From: an uncultured Cytophagaceae bacterium
GTDB taxonomy: Bacteria > Bacteroidota > Bacteroidia > Cytophagales > Spirosomataceae
Reading direction: 5' to 3'
DNA length: 64,000 bases
Assembly (NCBI GenBank): GCA_903907745.1
Contig: CAIVPF010000073.1
Location: 16,744 to 80,743, forward strand
A program made the translations under genes and the position numbers. A model generated the notes under the pieces. It worked only from the letters and a program-made list of their open reading frames with translations. It was not told the DNA's origin and searched no databases. Positions 1 through 9,495 of the stretch are shown here, in pieces; positions within the stretch are counted from its first letter, which is position 1, and each line of letters opens with the position of its first letter.

Positions 1-265
1 AAATGATGAATTCTACACCTTGGAGCGCGTCGGACATTTTGCTATAGGTCTTAACCTTACGCGGGTTAATGGCTACATCTGTTAAATAGCTCGGATTGTG
101 GTTGTATTTACGAATGAATTCGACGTCTGATTTCCGACGAATCCACCATTTGATTTTAACCTGATTTTCTGAAAGAATTTTCACGAGGGCTGTGGCCCAA
201 CTACCTCCACCGATCACCGCGATTTGTTTGGGGATCTTCTTTTTTAATTCTTCTAAATTTGTCAT
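1..265 (-). CDS. gpsA: Glycerol-3-phosphate dehydrogenase [NAD(P)+], N-terminal part (truncated by window edge)
   Basis: Minus-strand translation from ATG at 265: MTNLEELKKKIPKQIAVIGGGSWATALVKILSENQVKIKWWIRR...; the GGGSWATAL Rossmann motif is typical of GpsA. Not in the supplied ORF track because it is open at the edge. Confidence 0.85.
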   Translation of the reverse strand, partial: MTNLEELKKKIPKQIAVIGGGSWATALVKILSENQVKIKWWIRRKSDVEFIRKYNHNPSYLTDVAINPRKVKTYSKMSDALQGVEFII

Positions 266-349
266 CCTACAAAATTACCTTTAAAATTAAAATTAAACGG
301 AAAGATGGAGTTTTTTTCCCAAATTTGTCGGAATAAACCTATTTAATCC

Positions 350-3121
350 ATGATGAAATTTGCCTACCTAAGCATTTTGCTTATTTGTACTTCTGTCCTT
401 TTTGGTCAAACAGTTGCCATACTTCCCGAACATCCTCGTCCTGATTTTGAACGGACGCAATGGCAAAATTTGAATGGCGATTGGGAATTTGCTTTTGATG
501 CAAAAGACCAGGGGGAAAAAGAAACGTGGTTTAAAGCGGATCAAAAATTCAATCAAACCATCCATGTGCCATTTCCTTGGGGGTCTGTTTTGTCGGGGGT
601 CAAAGATGAGGCGGATATCGCTTGGTATCGCAAAAAAATCCAAGTGCCAGCGGATTGGAATGGCAAGCGTACGTTTGTGGTGATTGGGGCGTCGGATTGG
701 AAAACGGATGTGTATTTGGATGGTCAAAAAATAGGTTCTCATGAAGGGGGATATACGCCTTTTTCGTTTGAATTAAGCAAATTTATCGTGGCCGGAAAGG
801 CGCATTCGCTCGTGATTCGGGTGGATGATAAGCGTCGGATGTTTACGTTATACGGCAAGCAAGGATATGGAAATGCGCGGGGGATTTGGCAAACGATTTA
901 TTTAGAAGCACGTGGGACGCAATTTGTAGAAAAGGCGCAGGTGACACCGGATATCGATCGGGCCACGGCATCCTTTCGTATACGCTTAGCGGAGGCGACA
1001 AAAGGAAATACAATTGTGAAGGTGGCATTGGCGAACGGCCAAATCCTGAGCCAGACTTTGTCGGCTGGTGTGCAAGAAGCTAAGCTAGTATTTTCATTAC
1101 CGAGTCCACATCTTTGGACGTTGGAAGATCCATTTTTATACGATTACCAAATTACGCTCGGAGAGGGTGCGCAGGCGGACCAAGTGAAGGGCTATTTTGG
1201 TATGCGAAAAATATCGGTGATGTCCTTGCCGGGTACGACGATTCCGTACATTGCCTTGAATAATAAGCCGATTTATTTGCAATTGGCCCTCGATCAAAGT
1301 TATCATCCAGAGGGTTTTTATACCTTCCCCACGGATGATTTTATGCGGGAAGAAATCATGCGGAGTAAGCGTATAGGTTTAAATGGGATACGGACGCACG
1401 TGAAAATCGAGGTGCCTCGCAAATTATATTGGGCGGATAAATTAGGTTTATTGGTCATGGCGGATGTGCCTAATTCGTGGGGCGAGCCGGATGCGGACAT
1501 GCGGAAGGAGACGGAGATGACCTTGAAAGAGATGATAGACCGGGATTTTAATCATCCATCGATTTTTTCTTGGATTACGTTTAATGAAACGTGGGGATTG
1601 CAAACGGAGACGCTGGTGAATGGAAAAAAGCGGAGGGAGTATACGCCGGAAACGCAACAATGGGTGGCTTCGGTGTATCGTTTGGCGAAAACGTTGGATG
1701 CGACGAGGTTAGTGGAGGATAATTCGATTTGTTGTGGCAAGGGGCATACGGAAACGGATATACATTCGTGGCATTCGTATTTGCCGGGATATGAGTGGGA
1801 GAAATTTATGAAGGAGCAATCGGATAAAACGTTTCCAGGCAGTACCTGGAATTTTGAGAAGGGTTATGCGCAGGGGGGCCAACCGATGATTAATTCGGAG
1901 TTTGGAAATGTGTGGGGTTATGATGGGAGTACGGGGGATGTGGATTATACCTGGGATTATCACAAGGCGATGAATGTGTTTCGGACCTATCCTAAAATGG
2001 CGGGATGGTTGTATACGGAGCACCACGATGTGATTAATGAGTGGAATGGTTATTATCGATTTGATCGGACGGAAAAGGAAACGGGTTTGTCGGCCATCGC
2101 GCTGGGGATGAGCTTGAAGGATTTTCATGGGCGGGTGTATTTGTCGACGGGGCAGGAAATTGCGTATGCGGGGAAGGCGGGACAATCTTTGGCGATTCCG
2201 CTGACTCTTTCGATGCTGACGGATGGTATGGGTTTTTCAAAGAATTTGACCTTGAGTTTGGAGTTTACGGGACAAAATTCCTTGGGTCAAAAGAAGGCAT
2301 GGTGGACGAAAAAGATGCCATTGCCATGGACGCCTTGGTCGGTGAAAGCCTTGGATTCGCTGAAGATTGTGTTGCCACAGGATAAATCGGTGAATAAGTT
2401 GGTGATGCGGGTGGAAGATGCGGCGGGTCAGGTATTGCATACGAATTTTGTGCATGTGATTGTGGAGGAGGGGAATGTTCAGCCTGTGGATTCGAAACAG
2501 CGTGTTGTGTCTTTGCCGGTTTCGAAGGTGTCAAAATCGGAATGGTCAAAAAAGCAATGGACGGGAGTTTTAGGGAATAAGTTGAATGGGGCAGGGGCTG
2601 GATATTTTGAATATGCGTTTCCGTGGCCTTCGTTGGCCGCCGCGGAGGTAGATCAAGTGAGCTTCTTTGTGGAGGCGAGTTCAAAACCGATGTTAGGAAA
2701 GGATCAGGCGAATGCGGGAATTGCGAATGGGGATTATATGTTGGGCAAAGGGACTTTTGATCCGAGCAAAAATGTCAATGCCTATCCGCAAACGGATTTA
2801 AAAATGAATCCTTCGGTGGTGGAGATTTCGGCGAATGGTTTGCATGCGGCAACGGTTGATTTAGTCGACGATCCTGCGGATCATCAAGGGGTGTTATCTT
2901 GGTTTTACCAGGCGCGTAATCATAAATTAGACGAACCCGGAACGTATGGATATTGGGTTCAATGTGCGGTTCCTCGTGCTGCGATCGAGGAGGCCTCCAA
3001 AACTGGAGTTTTACGAATTCGATTGACGGTTCCTGACGGTTACCCGAATGGTTTGTCGCTATATGGGGATCACTCTGGACGTTTCATTGCGAATCCAAGT
3101 ATCCTAATTCAGCGGAAGTAG
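350..3121 (+). CDS. Glycoside hydrolase family 2 protein (beta-galactosidase/beta-glucuronidase-like), secreted
   Basis: 923 aa with signal peptide; GH2 sugar-binding start (RPDFERTQWQNLNGDWEFAFD), acid/base motif FNETWG and nucleophile-region motif NSEFGNVWGY. Confidence 0.88.
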   Translation: MMKFAYLSILLICTSVLFGQTVAILPEHPRPDFERTQWQNLNGDWEFAFDAKDQGEKETWFKADQKFNQTIHVPFPWGSVLSGVKDEADIAWYRKKIQVPADWNGKRTFVVIGASDWKTDVYLDGQKIGSHEGGYTPFSFELSKFIVAGKAHSLVIRVDDKRRMFTLYGKQGYGNARGIWQTIYLEARGTQFVEKAQVTPDIDRATASFRIRLAEATKGNTIVKVALANGQILSQTLSAGVQEAKLVFSLPSPHLWTLEDPFLYDYQITLGEGAQADQVKGYFGMRKISVMSLPGTTIPYIALNNKPIYLQLALDQSYHPEGFYTFPTDDFMREEIMRSKRIGLNGIRTHVKIEVPRKLYWADKLGLLVMADVPNSWGEPDADMRKETEMTLKEMIDRDFNHPSIFSWITFNETWGLQTETLVNGKKRREYTPETQQWVASVYRLAKTLDATRLVEDNSICCGKGHTETDIHSWHSYLPGYEWEKFMKEQSDKTFPGSTWNFEKGYAQGGQPMINSEFGNVWGYDGSTGDVDYTWDYHKAMNVFRTYPKMAGWLYTEHHDVINEWNGYYRFDRTEKETGLSAIALGMSLKDFHGRVYLSTGQEIAYAGKAGQSLAIPLTLSMLTDGMGFSKNLTLSLEFTGQNSLGQKKAWWTKKMPLPWTPWSVKALDSLKIVLPQDKSVNKLVMRVEDAAGQVLHTNFVHVIVEEGNVQPVDSKQRVVSLPVSKVSKSEWSKKQWTGVLGNKLNGAGAGYFEYAFPWPSLAAAEVDQVSFFVEASSKPMLGKDQANAGIANGDYMLGKGTFDPSKNVNAYPQTDLKMNPSVVEISANGLHAATVDLVDDPADHQGVLSWFYQARNHKLDEPGTYGYWVQCAVPRAAIEEASKTGVLRIRLTVPDGYPNGLSLYGDHSGRFIANPSILIQRK

Positions 3122-3187
3122 AATATCAGAAACCTGAATTTTTTTCCCCTTACCTTTGCCAAACCGGCAAGGATTGGCAAAGGTAGG

Positions 3188-5386
3188 TTAATTGAGTTTC
3201 CAGTTTTTCACATGAATGAGCTCAGGTTTTTTGGGGCCAGTCTGTGTAAAATTGGCATTTTGCAGCTTAATATCTGTCGCCTCAATAACCCGATATGTTT
3301 GTTTTGCCTCAATGTCCAAATTCGATAATTGGATATGGTGAATCGGCATTTCAGGTAAGCCACGAATCAATAAGCCCGTTTCAACTTCTTTCGCAACCAC
3401 CCGATCCACAAAAATATATTTAAACTGCGGAGTTCCCGCATCCACCGGCATCGCCTGAATCACCGGCGTTGCATCGCCATTGCCATAGGTCGCCACCGGA
3501 TCTTTACCTTGATAATACATGTCAAACAAAATCGCCTCGCCCGCAATGTTTTTCATCGAAATATCCTGAATAAACACATTCTCCACCACACCCCCCCGGC
3601 CCCGTGCCGTCTTAAACCGCAATCCCACATCCGTGCCTAAAAATTGGCAATTTGACACAAATAAATCATGTACCCCGCCCGACATCTCACTGCCCACAAC
3701 CACCCCTCCATGGCCATGGAAAACCACACAATTCTCGATCATAATATAGGCGGAAGGCCGACCCCGTTTCCGCCCCTCCGCATCCTTTCCCGATTTCAAA
3801 CAAATTCCATCATCCCCAACATCAAACTGGGAATTTTTGACCGACACATATTCACATGACTCAATGTCAATCCCATCCCCATTTTGCGCAAACCACGGGT
3901 TTTTAACCGAAATATTATCCACCGTCAAATGCTTACAAAGTAAAGGATGAATATTCCAAGCAGGCGAGTTTTGAAAAGTCACCCCTTCCAATAAAATCTG
4001 CTCACATTCCCGCAAGGAAATCATATTCGGCCGCAAAAATTCTTTAATTTCTTCTGCTTTTGCCTCCGTAAAACCAGCCGCCACGACACCCGGTTGGTCC
4101 ATTTTCGACCCCTTCAATGCCCGTTCAGTCGGATACCATGTCTCCTTTTTATCATCTAACACCCCACCCGAACGAACCAATTTATCCCATTCTCCCGCCG
4201 TTAATTTTCCTTTTTTCACCGGCCTCCAGGCCTCACCCGCCCCATCAATAATTCCTGCACCCGTGATCGCAATGTTCCGTTCGCCTTTAGCCGAAATAGG
4301 CGATTGTGCCCGAATGGCTTCCACACCTTCCCAACTCGTTTTTACCAAAGGGTATTGCGCCGCATCCGAACTAAACTGCAATACCGCACCCGCATCTAAA
4401 TGCAGATTAATATTCGATCGCAACGTTATCGCCCCCGTCACAAAAAATCCTGCAGGAATTCGTACCATCCCACCCCCTTGTTTGGCGGCAATGTCTATCG
4501 CCTGCTGAATCGCCGTCGTATTCAAGGCCTTCGCGGAAGAAACTGCGCCGTACGAAACAATATTAAACGTATCTTTTTTGAAGGCTGTACCCGCTACAGT
4601 TGGCAACTCAAATTCATATTTCTGCGGGAAAATCGACTTTTTTAGAAAACTGCGCAGATGTTCATTGGACGAGAAAATCGCCGCCGCCACCATATCCGAA
4701 ATTTTCATAGCTCCAAAAGGTGAGAAATGCGTATCATCCGCCACTCCTTTCATAAACTTCTTAAAAATACCCACCGGATAATGCAGAAACATTTTCTTCG
4801 CACCCTCCGGCCCCTCCGCACTAATGTATTTTTTACTTTCTTTTTCGATGTCGATCAACAAGACCTTTTCCTTTGCCGCCACCTCGCGTATGACTGCTGG
4901 ATAATCGGCATGTTGGTCCACAAAAACACCCGTCGAGTCGAATTTTCGGCGTTGGGTCGGTGTCAATAATATAGGAATCCCACCCTTCGAACGAGTTTCC
5001 GCCACATAGCGCGTTAAATTTTCACGAAAATCTGTTTGAGCAGGCGCATAGCGAGATGTATCGGAGGCTTTGGCATCATTATGACCAAATTGAATGAGCA
5101 CATAATCCCCCTTTTTGATTTGTTGGAATACCTTTTTCCATCGCCCCTCCGTCCGAAAACTCTTCGTACTCCGGCCATTATAGGCATGATTTTGCACCTC
5201 CACCGCTTCATTGAATAAATGCGAAAAGGGCATTCCCCATCCCGTCTCAGGAAAATCAGCCGCTAACTTATCCGCCATCGTCGAATCCCCAATCAAAAAG
5301 ACACGCAGGGGTTCTTTGGCACTAAAACTAAACAGGAAAAAAGCTAAACTTGCGAATAGGAATATTCGATATTTCATACGATACAT
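3188..5386 (-). CDS. Fusion protein: SGNH rhamnogalacturonan acetylesterase (CE12-like) plus GH28 polygalacturonase
   Basis: N-terminal SGNH blocks IGDSTMAD, FGHND, DDTHFS; C-terminal GH28 blocks NGDGIDIESCEYV, DVGDDGICLKSG, GHGGVVVGSEMSGG, RFKTARGRGG. Confidence 0.88.
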   Translation of the reverse strand: MYRMKYRIFLFASLAFFLFSFSAKEPLRVFLIGDSTMADKLAADFPETGWGMPFSHLFNEAVEVQNHAYNGRSTKSFRTEGRWKKVFQQIKKGDYVLIQFGHNDAKASDTSRYAPAQTDFRENLTRYVAETRSKGGIPILLTPTQRRKFDSTGVFVDQHADYPAVIREVAAKEKVLLIDIEKESKKYISAEGPEGAKKMFLHYPVGIFKKFMKGVADDTHFSPFGAMKISDMVAAAIFSSNEHLRSFLKKSIFPQKYEFELPTVAGTAFKKDTFNIVSYGAVSSAKALNTTAIQQAIDIAAKQGGGMVRIPAGFFVTGAITLRSNINLHLDAGAVLQFSSDAAQYPLVKTSWEGVEAIRAQSPISAKGERNIAITGAGIIDGAGEAWRPVKKGKLTAGEWDKLVRSGGVLDDKKETWYPTERALKGSKMDQPGVVAAGFTEAKAEEIKEFLRPNMISLRECEQILLEGVTFQNSPAWNIHPLLCKHLTVDNISVKNPWFAQNGDGIDIESCEYVSVKNSQFDVGDDGICLKSGKDAEGRKRGRPSAYIMIENCVVFHGHGGVVVGSEMSGGVHDLFVSNCQFLGTDVGLRFKTARGRGGVVENVFIQDISMKNIAGEAILFDMYYQGKDPVATYGNGDATPVIQAMPVDAGTPQFKYIFVDRVVAKEVETGLLIRGLPEMPIHHIQLSNLDIEAKQTYRVIEATDIKLQNANFTQTGPKKPELIHVKNWKLN

Positions 5387-5415
5387 TTATTCCTAAAGGC
5401 GCACGCGATCGATTT

Positions 5416-6375
5416 TTACCTATTAATCGCCACGCTTCCCAGAATTGTTTGAATAATTTGTAAGGTCGTGATATTATCCGCCTCCGCCTCATAGGTTAAA
5501 AGTATCCGATGATTCAGCACATCCGGCGTCATTTCCTTGATATCCTCCGGAAGTACATAATCACGTCCCTCCAAATAAGCCATCACCTTCGCCGCTAAAT
5601 TTAAATGAATACTCGCCCGAGGAGATGCCCCAAATTGAATGTAATCCGCCTCCCTCGTCAGGCCATATTCCGCCGGATTCCGCGTCGCAAAAATCAATTC
5701 AATAATGTATTTTTCCAAAGTCTCCGAAATCGTAATTTTATTAATTTCCTTCCGGATTTGTTGGATATCTGTCAAAGTTAAAATGGCCTTTGGCTCATAC
5801 TGAAAGTCCATATTCGACATCTTTCGCATCACCTCTAATTCCTGTTCCTTATCCAAATAATTCAAGAAAACCTTCATCATAAAGCGATCCACTTGCGCCT
5901 CTGGCAACGGAAACGTACCCTCCTGTTCCACCGGATTTTGTGTTGCCAACACCAAAAATGGCTTGTCCAACGGATAAGTCGTATCCCCAATCGTCACTTG
6001 CTTCTCCGCCATCGCTTCCAATAAAGCCGATTGTACCTTCGCCGGTGCCCGATTAATCTCATCCGCCAAAATAATCTGCGCAAAAATAGGGCCCTTCTTT
6101 ACCTCAAATTCATTTTTCAATGGATTGTAAATCATCGTCCCCACCAAATCAGCCGGCAATAAATCCGGCGTAAACTGAATCCGCTGAAAATGTAAATCCA
6201 AAATTTTGGCCAATGTATTAATCGTCAAAGTCTTAGCTAAACCCGGAACCCCCTCCAACAACACATGGCCTCCCGTAAATAATCCCACCAGCAATCGATT
6301 AATCAATCGTTCTTGACCGATTACCACTTTGCCCATTTCCTCAACAGCCAGCTTTATCTTATCTCTTAATTCCAT
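5416..6375 (-). CDS. MoxR-family AAA+ ATPase
   Basis: 319 aa; GHVLLEGVPGLAKT (Walker A), ILADEINRAPAKVQSALLEAM (Walker B), ATQNPVEQEGTFPLPEAQVDRF. Confidence 0.93.
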   Translation of the reverse strand: MELRDKIKLAVEEMGKVVIGQERLINRLLVGLFTGGHVLLEGVPGLAKTLTINTLAKILDLHFQRIQFTPDLLPADLVGTMIYNPLKNEFEVKKGPIFAQIILADEINRAPAKVQSALLEAMAEKQVTIGDTTYPLDKPFLVLATQNPVEQEGTFPLPEAQVDRFMMKVFLNYLDKEQELEVMRKMSNMDFQYEPKAILTLTDIQQIRKEINKITISETLEKYIIELIFATRNPAEYGLTREADYIQFGASPRASIHLNLAAKVMAYLEGRDYVLPEDIKEMTPDVLNHRILLTYEAEADNITTLQIIQTILGSVAINR

Positions 6376-6385
6376 AATTGCTCCT

Positions 6386-8053
6386 TTATTGTAATTTTTT
6401 GTAACGTATCCGTTTCGGCGTCACATCATTTCCTAATCGCTTCTTACGCGCTTCTTCATATTCCGAATAATTACCCTCAAAATACGTCACCTGCGAATCC
6501 CCCTCAAAAGCCAAAATATGCGTGGCAATCCGATCTAAAAACCAACGATCGTGAGAAATAACCACCGCACACCCAGCAAAATTCTCCAATCCCTCCTCCA
6601 ATGCCCGCAATGTATTCACATCCAAGTCGTTCGTCGGCTCATCCAACAAAAGCACATTCGCACCTTCCTTCAACATCATCGCTAAATGTACCCGATTCCG
6701 CTCACCCCCCGACAAATTACCAATCTTCTTCTCCTGATCCGCCCCATTAAAATTAAACTTACTCACATACGCCCGCGCATTCGATTGCTTACCGCCCAAC
6801 ATCACCCAATCATTCCCATCCGAAATCGTCTCAAAAACCGATTTTTCAGCCTGCAAAGAATCATGCTCCTGATCCACATAGGCCAATTTCACCGTTTCCC
6901 CCACCTCAAAAGAACCAGAATCCGGACTCAATTGACCCGTAATCAATTTAAACATCGTCGTTTTTCCCGCACCATTCGGCCCAATAATCCCCACAATCCC
7001 CGCCGGTGGCAATGAAAAACTTACATTTTCATATAACAATTTATCCCCAAATGATTTCGAAACCCCTTGAACTTCAATAACTTTATTACCCAAACGCGGT
7101 CCCGCCGGGATGTAAAGCTCCAACTTATCCTCTTTTTGTTTATTCTCCTCTGACAACAATTTCTCATAGGCCCCGATTCTCGCCTTGGATTTTGCTTGTC
7201 GAGCCTTCGGCGCCATACGAACCCATTCTAATTCACGTTGCAAGGTTTTTTGTCGGCGCGATTCCGTCTTCTCCTCCTGCGATAAACGATTTTGTTTTTG
7301 TTCCAACCAAGACGAATAATTTCCCTTCCACGGAATTCCCTCCCCACGATCCAATTCCAAAATCCATCCCGCCACATTATCCAAGAAATACCGGTCGTGG
7401 GTAACGGCAATGACCGTTCCTTTGTATTGGCGTAAATGTTGCTCCAACCAATCCACGGACTCGGCATCCAAATGGTTCGTCGGTTCATCCAATAACAACA
7501 CATCCGGCTCTTGCAACAATAAACGACACAATGCCACCCGCCGCTTTTCTCCCCCTGACAACGTACTTATTTTCGCATCCGCATCCGGACAACGCAAAGC
7601 ATCCATGGCTTTTTCAAGCCGCGTATCTAATTCCCAGGCATTGAAATGATCCAATTTTTCCTGAACCTCACCCTGCCTATTTAATAATTTATCAAAATCC
7701 GCATCCGGATCTGCAAAGGCCTCATTGATCTCATCAAATTCCTTCAGTAAATTTTTAATCTCCACCACCGCTTCCTCCACAACCTCTAGAACCGTTTTGT
7801 TCGGGTCTAATTGGGGCTCTTGTTCCAACATCCCCACCGTATAGCCCGGAGACCAAACCACATCACCCGTAAAGGATTTATCCATGCCCGCAATAATGCG
7901 CAATAGGGTCGACTTTCCCGAACCGTTTAAACCCAATACCCCGATTTTCGCCCCGTAAAAAAAAGATAAATAAATGTTTTTTATAATTGTTTTCTGTGGC
8001 GGAATGACCTTGGACACTCGCTCCATCGAAAAGATAATCGTCTCATTACTCAT
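6386..8053 (-). CDS. ettA: ABC-F family ATPase, EttA-like (energy-dependent translational throttle)
   Basis: Two ABC domains with LSGGEKRRVALCRLLL and LSGGERNRVHLAMMLK; starts MSNETIIFSMERVSKVIPPQK as EttA does. The ORF track start at 8188 is upstream of the more likely ATG at 8053. Confidence 0.9.
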   Translation of the reverse strand: MSNETIIFSMERVSKVIPPQKTIIKNIYLSFFYGAKIGVLGLNGSGKSTLLRIIAGMDKSFTGDVVWSPGYTVGMLEQEPQLDPNKTVLEVVEEAVVEIKNLLKEFDEINEAFADPDADFDKLLNRQGEVQEKLDHFNAWELDTRLEKAMDALRCPDADAKISTLSGGEKRRVALCRLLLQEPDVLLLDEPTNHLDAESVDWLEQHLRQYKGTVIAVTHDRYFLDNVAGWILELDRGEGIPWKGNYSSWLEQKQNRLSQEEKTESRRQKTLQRELEWVRMAPKARQAKSKARIGAYEKLLSEENKQKEDKLELYIPAGPRLGNKVIEVQGVSKSFGDKLLYENVSFSLPPAGIVGIIGPNGAGKTTMFKLITGQLSPDSGSFEVGETVKLAYVDQEHDSLQAEKSVFETISDGNDWVMLGGKQSNARAYVSKFNFNGADQEKKIGNLSGGERNRVHLAMMLKEGANVLLLDEPTNDLDVNTLRALEEGLENFAGCAVVISHDRWFLDRIATHILAFEGDSQVTYFEGNYSEYEEARKKRLGNDVTPKRIRYKKLQ

Positions 8054-8220
8054 ATTTTTTTTGCATTTTTTTGATAGAACCTGCAAAGAATGTGAATTTT
8101 GTCTAAAAATCTTAATTAATTCAAAGAATTTTAAATAAATTAGGCCTCCAAATGAAACGGAATTAAAAATTATTACTTTTTGAGCCATAGCCTTGCTTGA
8201 AGCTCTTTGATTTAAAAAAA

Positions 8221-9495
8221 ATGAAATCTGCCAAAAAAAATGAATTTGGATTTTGCCAGGACGGCAAAGTTTTCATCAACGCCTATTTAAATTTTCCACA
8301 ACGAGAAATTGGATTCGTCCGAAACACCGAAGAAGAGGCATTAGCCTATTTTGTAAATCGATTTGACCTAGCAAAACGAAAAGTCGATCTTCTCTCTAGC
8401 GAAGTCGAAACGGTACAAAACAAAGGTTCTTTCCTAACCAAAGTAGTTCAAATGAAAGCCTATTTAGGCGAATTTGATGGCCTAGGGGATTTTAAACCTT
8501 TGTTCGACGAATTAGACCGCATGGAAAAATACCTGCGGGATTTGATTCAAAACAATCAAATCAAAAATTTAGAAATCAAACGCGCTTTAATCCAAGACGC
8601 CAAAAATATTTCTACCGAAGATGATATCGCTAAAGCCACCGACGAATTGATGGAAATCAAATCGAAATGGGTAAAAACGGGTCCAGTAGATAAATTATTT
8701 CAAGAAGAACTGAGCCAGGAATTCCAAGTGGTATTAGATGAATTTTTCCTTCGTCGACGCTTTTTCTTCGAAGAAAAAAATCGCCAAATCGACGAGAAAA
8801 TTCTCACGCTTCAAGGCTTCATCGATGCAGTGCATCAACTTCGCAAAACGGAGGATTTGGACGTCGCAGTCATTCGCGTAAAAGAGTTACAAAAAGAATG
8901 GAAAACCGTACTAGGCCTACCCCCGAAAAAGCAATCCATGCTTTGGAAGAATTTCAAGAAAGCCAATGACATGTTTTTCGAGAAATATAACCGGGTCAAA
9001 GGCATCGAATATAAACCAAGAGTCGATCCTCGCATTCAAGAATTAACCACCATGACAGGTGAATTAGAATTGAAATTAAGCGATCAACCTAACATGGTGG
9101 CCACCGCAGAACTAGCCAAAGCCTACCTCGTGAAATGGAAAGAAGTTAGCGCCCAAGTGAAAATGATCGACCGCTCGATGGCAGAACGTTTCCGGAATGC
9201 CTGTGATAAAATTTTCGAAATGAATTATTTGTTGCGCGTCATTTCCTATCGCCACGCCAACCTGAACGAAAAACCCCGCATCGAACAATTGAAAATCATG
9301 ATCAATCAAATGGATTACATGACCAAAAAAGAACGCGGGGAACTAGAAGATTTTATTGGACAATCAGAACGCGATGGCCAAATGGAAGAAAAACTCGTGC
9401 TAAGCAAAATCAATACCCAAAAGCGCAAAATCAGCATGAAAGAAATGCTTTTGACTGGATTTAAAGCGGAATTAGATACGATTTTAAACAGTTAA
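8221..9495 (+). CDS. DUF349 domain-containing protein
   Basis: Repeated helical units (ATDELMEIKSKWVKTGPVDKLFQEELSQEF, KELQKEWKTVLGLPPKKQSMLWKNFKKANDMFFEKYN) typical of DUF349. ATG at 8221 preferred over the TTG at 8197. Confidence 0.8.
   Translation: MKSAKKNEFGFCQDGKVFINAYLNFPQREIGFVRNTEEEALAYFVNRFDLAKRKVDLLSSEVETVQNKGSFLTKVVQMKAYLGEFDGLGDFKPLFDELDRMEKYLRDLIQNNQIKNLEIKRALIQDAKNISTEDDIAKATDELMEIKSKWVKTGPVDKLFQEELSQEFQVVLDEFFLRRRFFFEEKNRQIDEKILTLQGFIDAVHQLRKTEDLDVAVIRVKELQKEWKTVLGLPPKKQSMLWKNFKKANDMFFEKYNRVKGIEYKPRVDPRIQELTTMTGELELKLSDQPNMVATAELAKAYLVKWKEVSAQVKMIDRSMAERFRNACDKIFEMNYLLRVISYRHANLNEKPRIEQLKIMINQMDYMTKKERGELEDFIGQSERDGQMEEKLVLSKINTQKRKISMKEMLLTGFKAELDTILNS

Noticed and set aside
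1709-2185. 158-aa minus-strand ORF inside the GH2 gene
   Set aside because: Fully antisense to a well supported gene, composition is Ile/Arg/His/Pro-rich as expected from the complementary frame, and no recognisable domain.
2265-2684. 139-aa minus-strand ORF inside the GH2 gene
   Set aside because: Antisense shadow ORF of the GH2 coding frame; low-complexity Pro/Ser/Thr translation.
5416-6375. MoxR ATPase as part of a MoxR-vWA (APE/TRP-like) system
   Set aside because: No DUF58 or vWA partner lies beside it in the window; neighbours are a pectinase and EttA.
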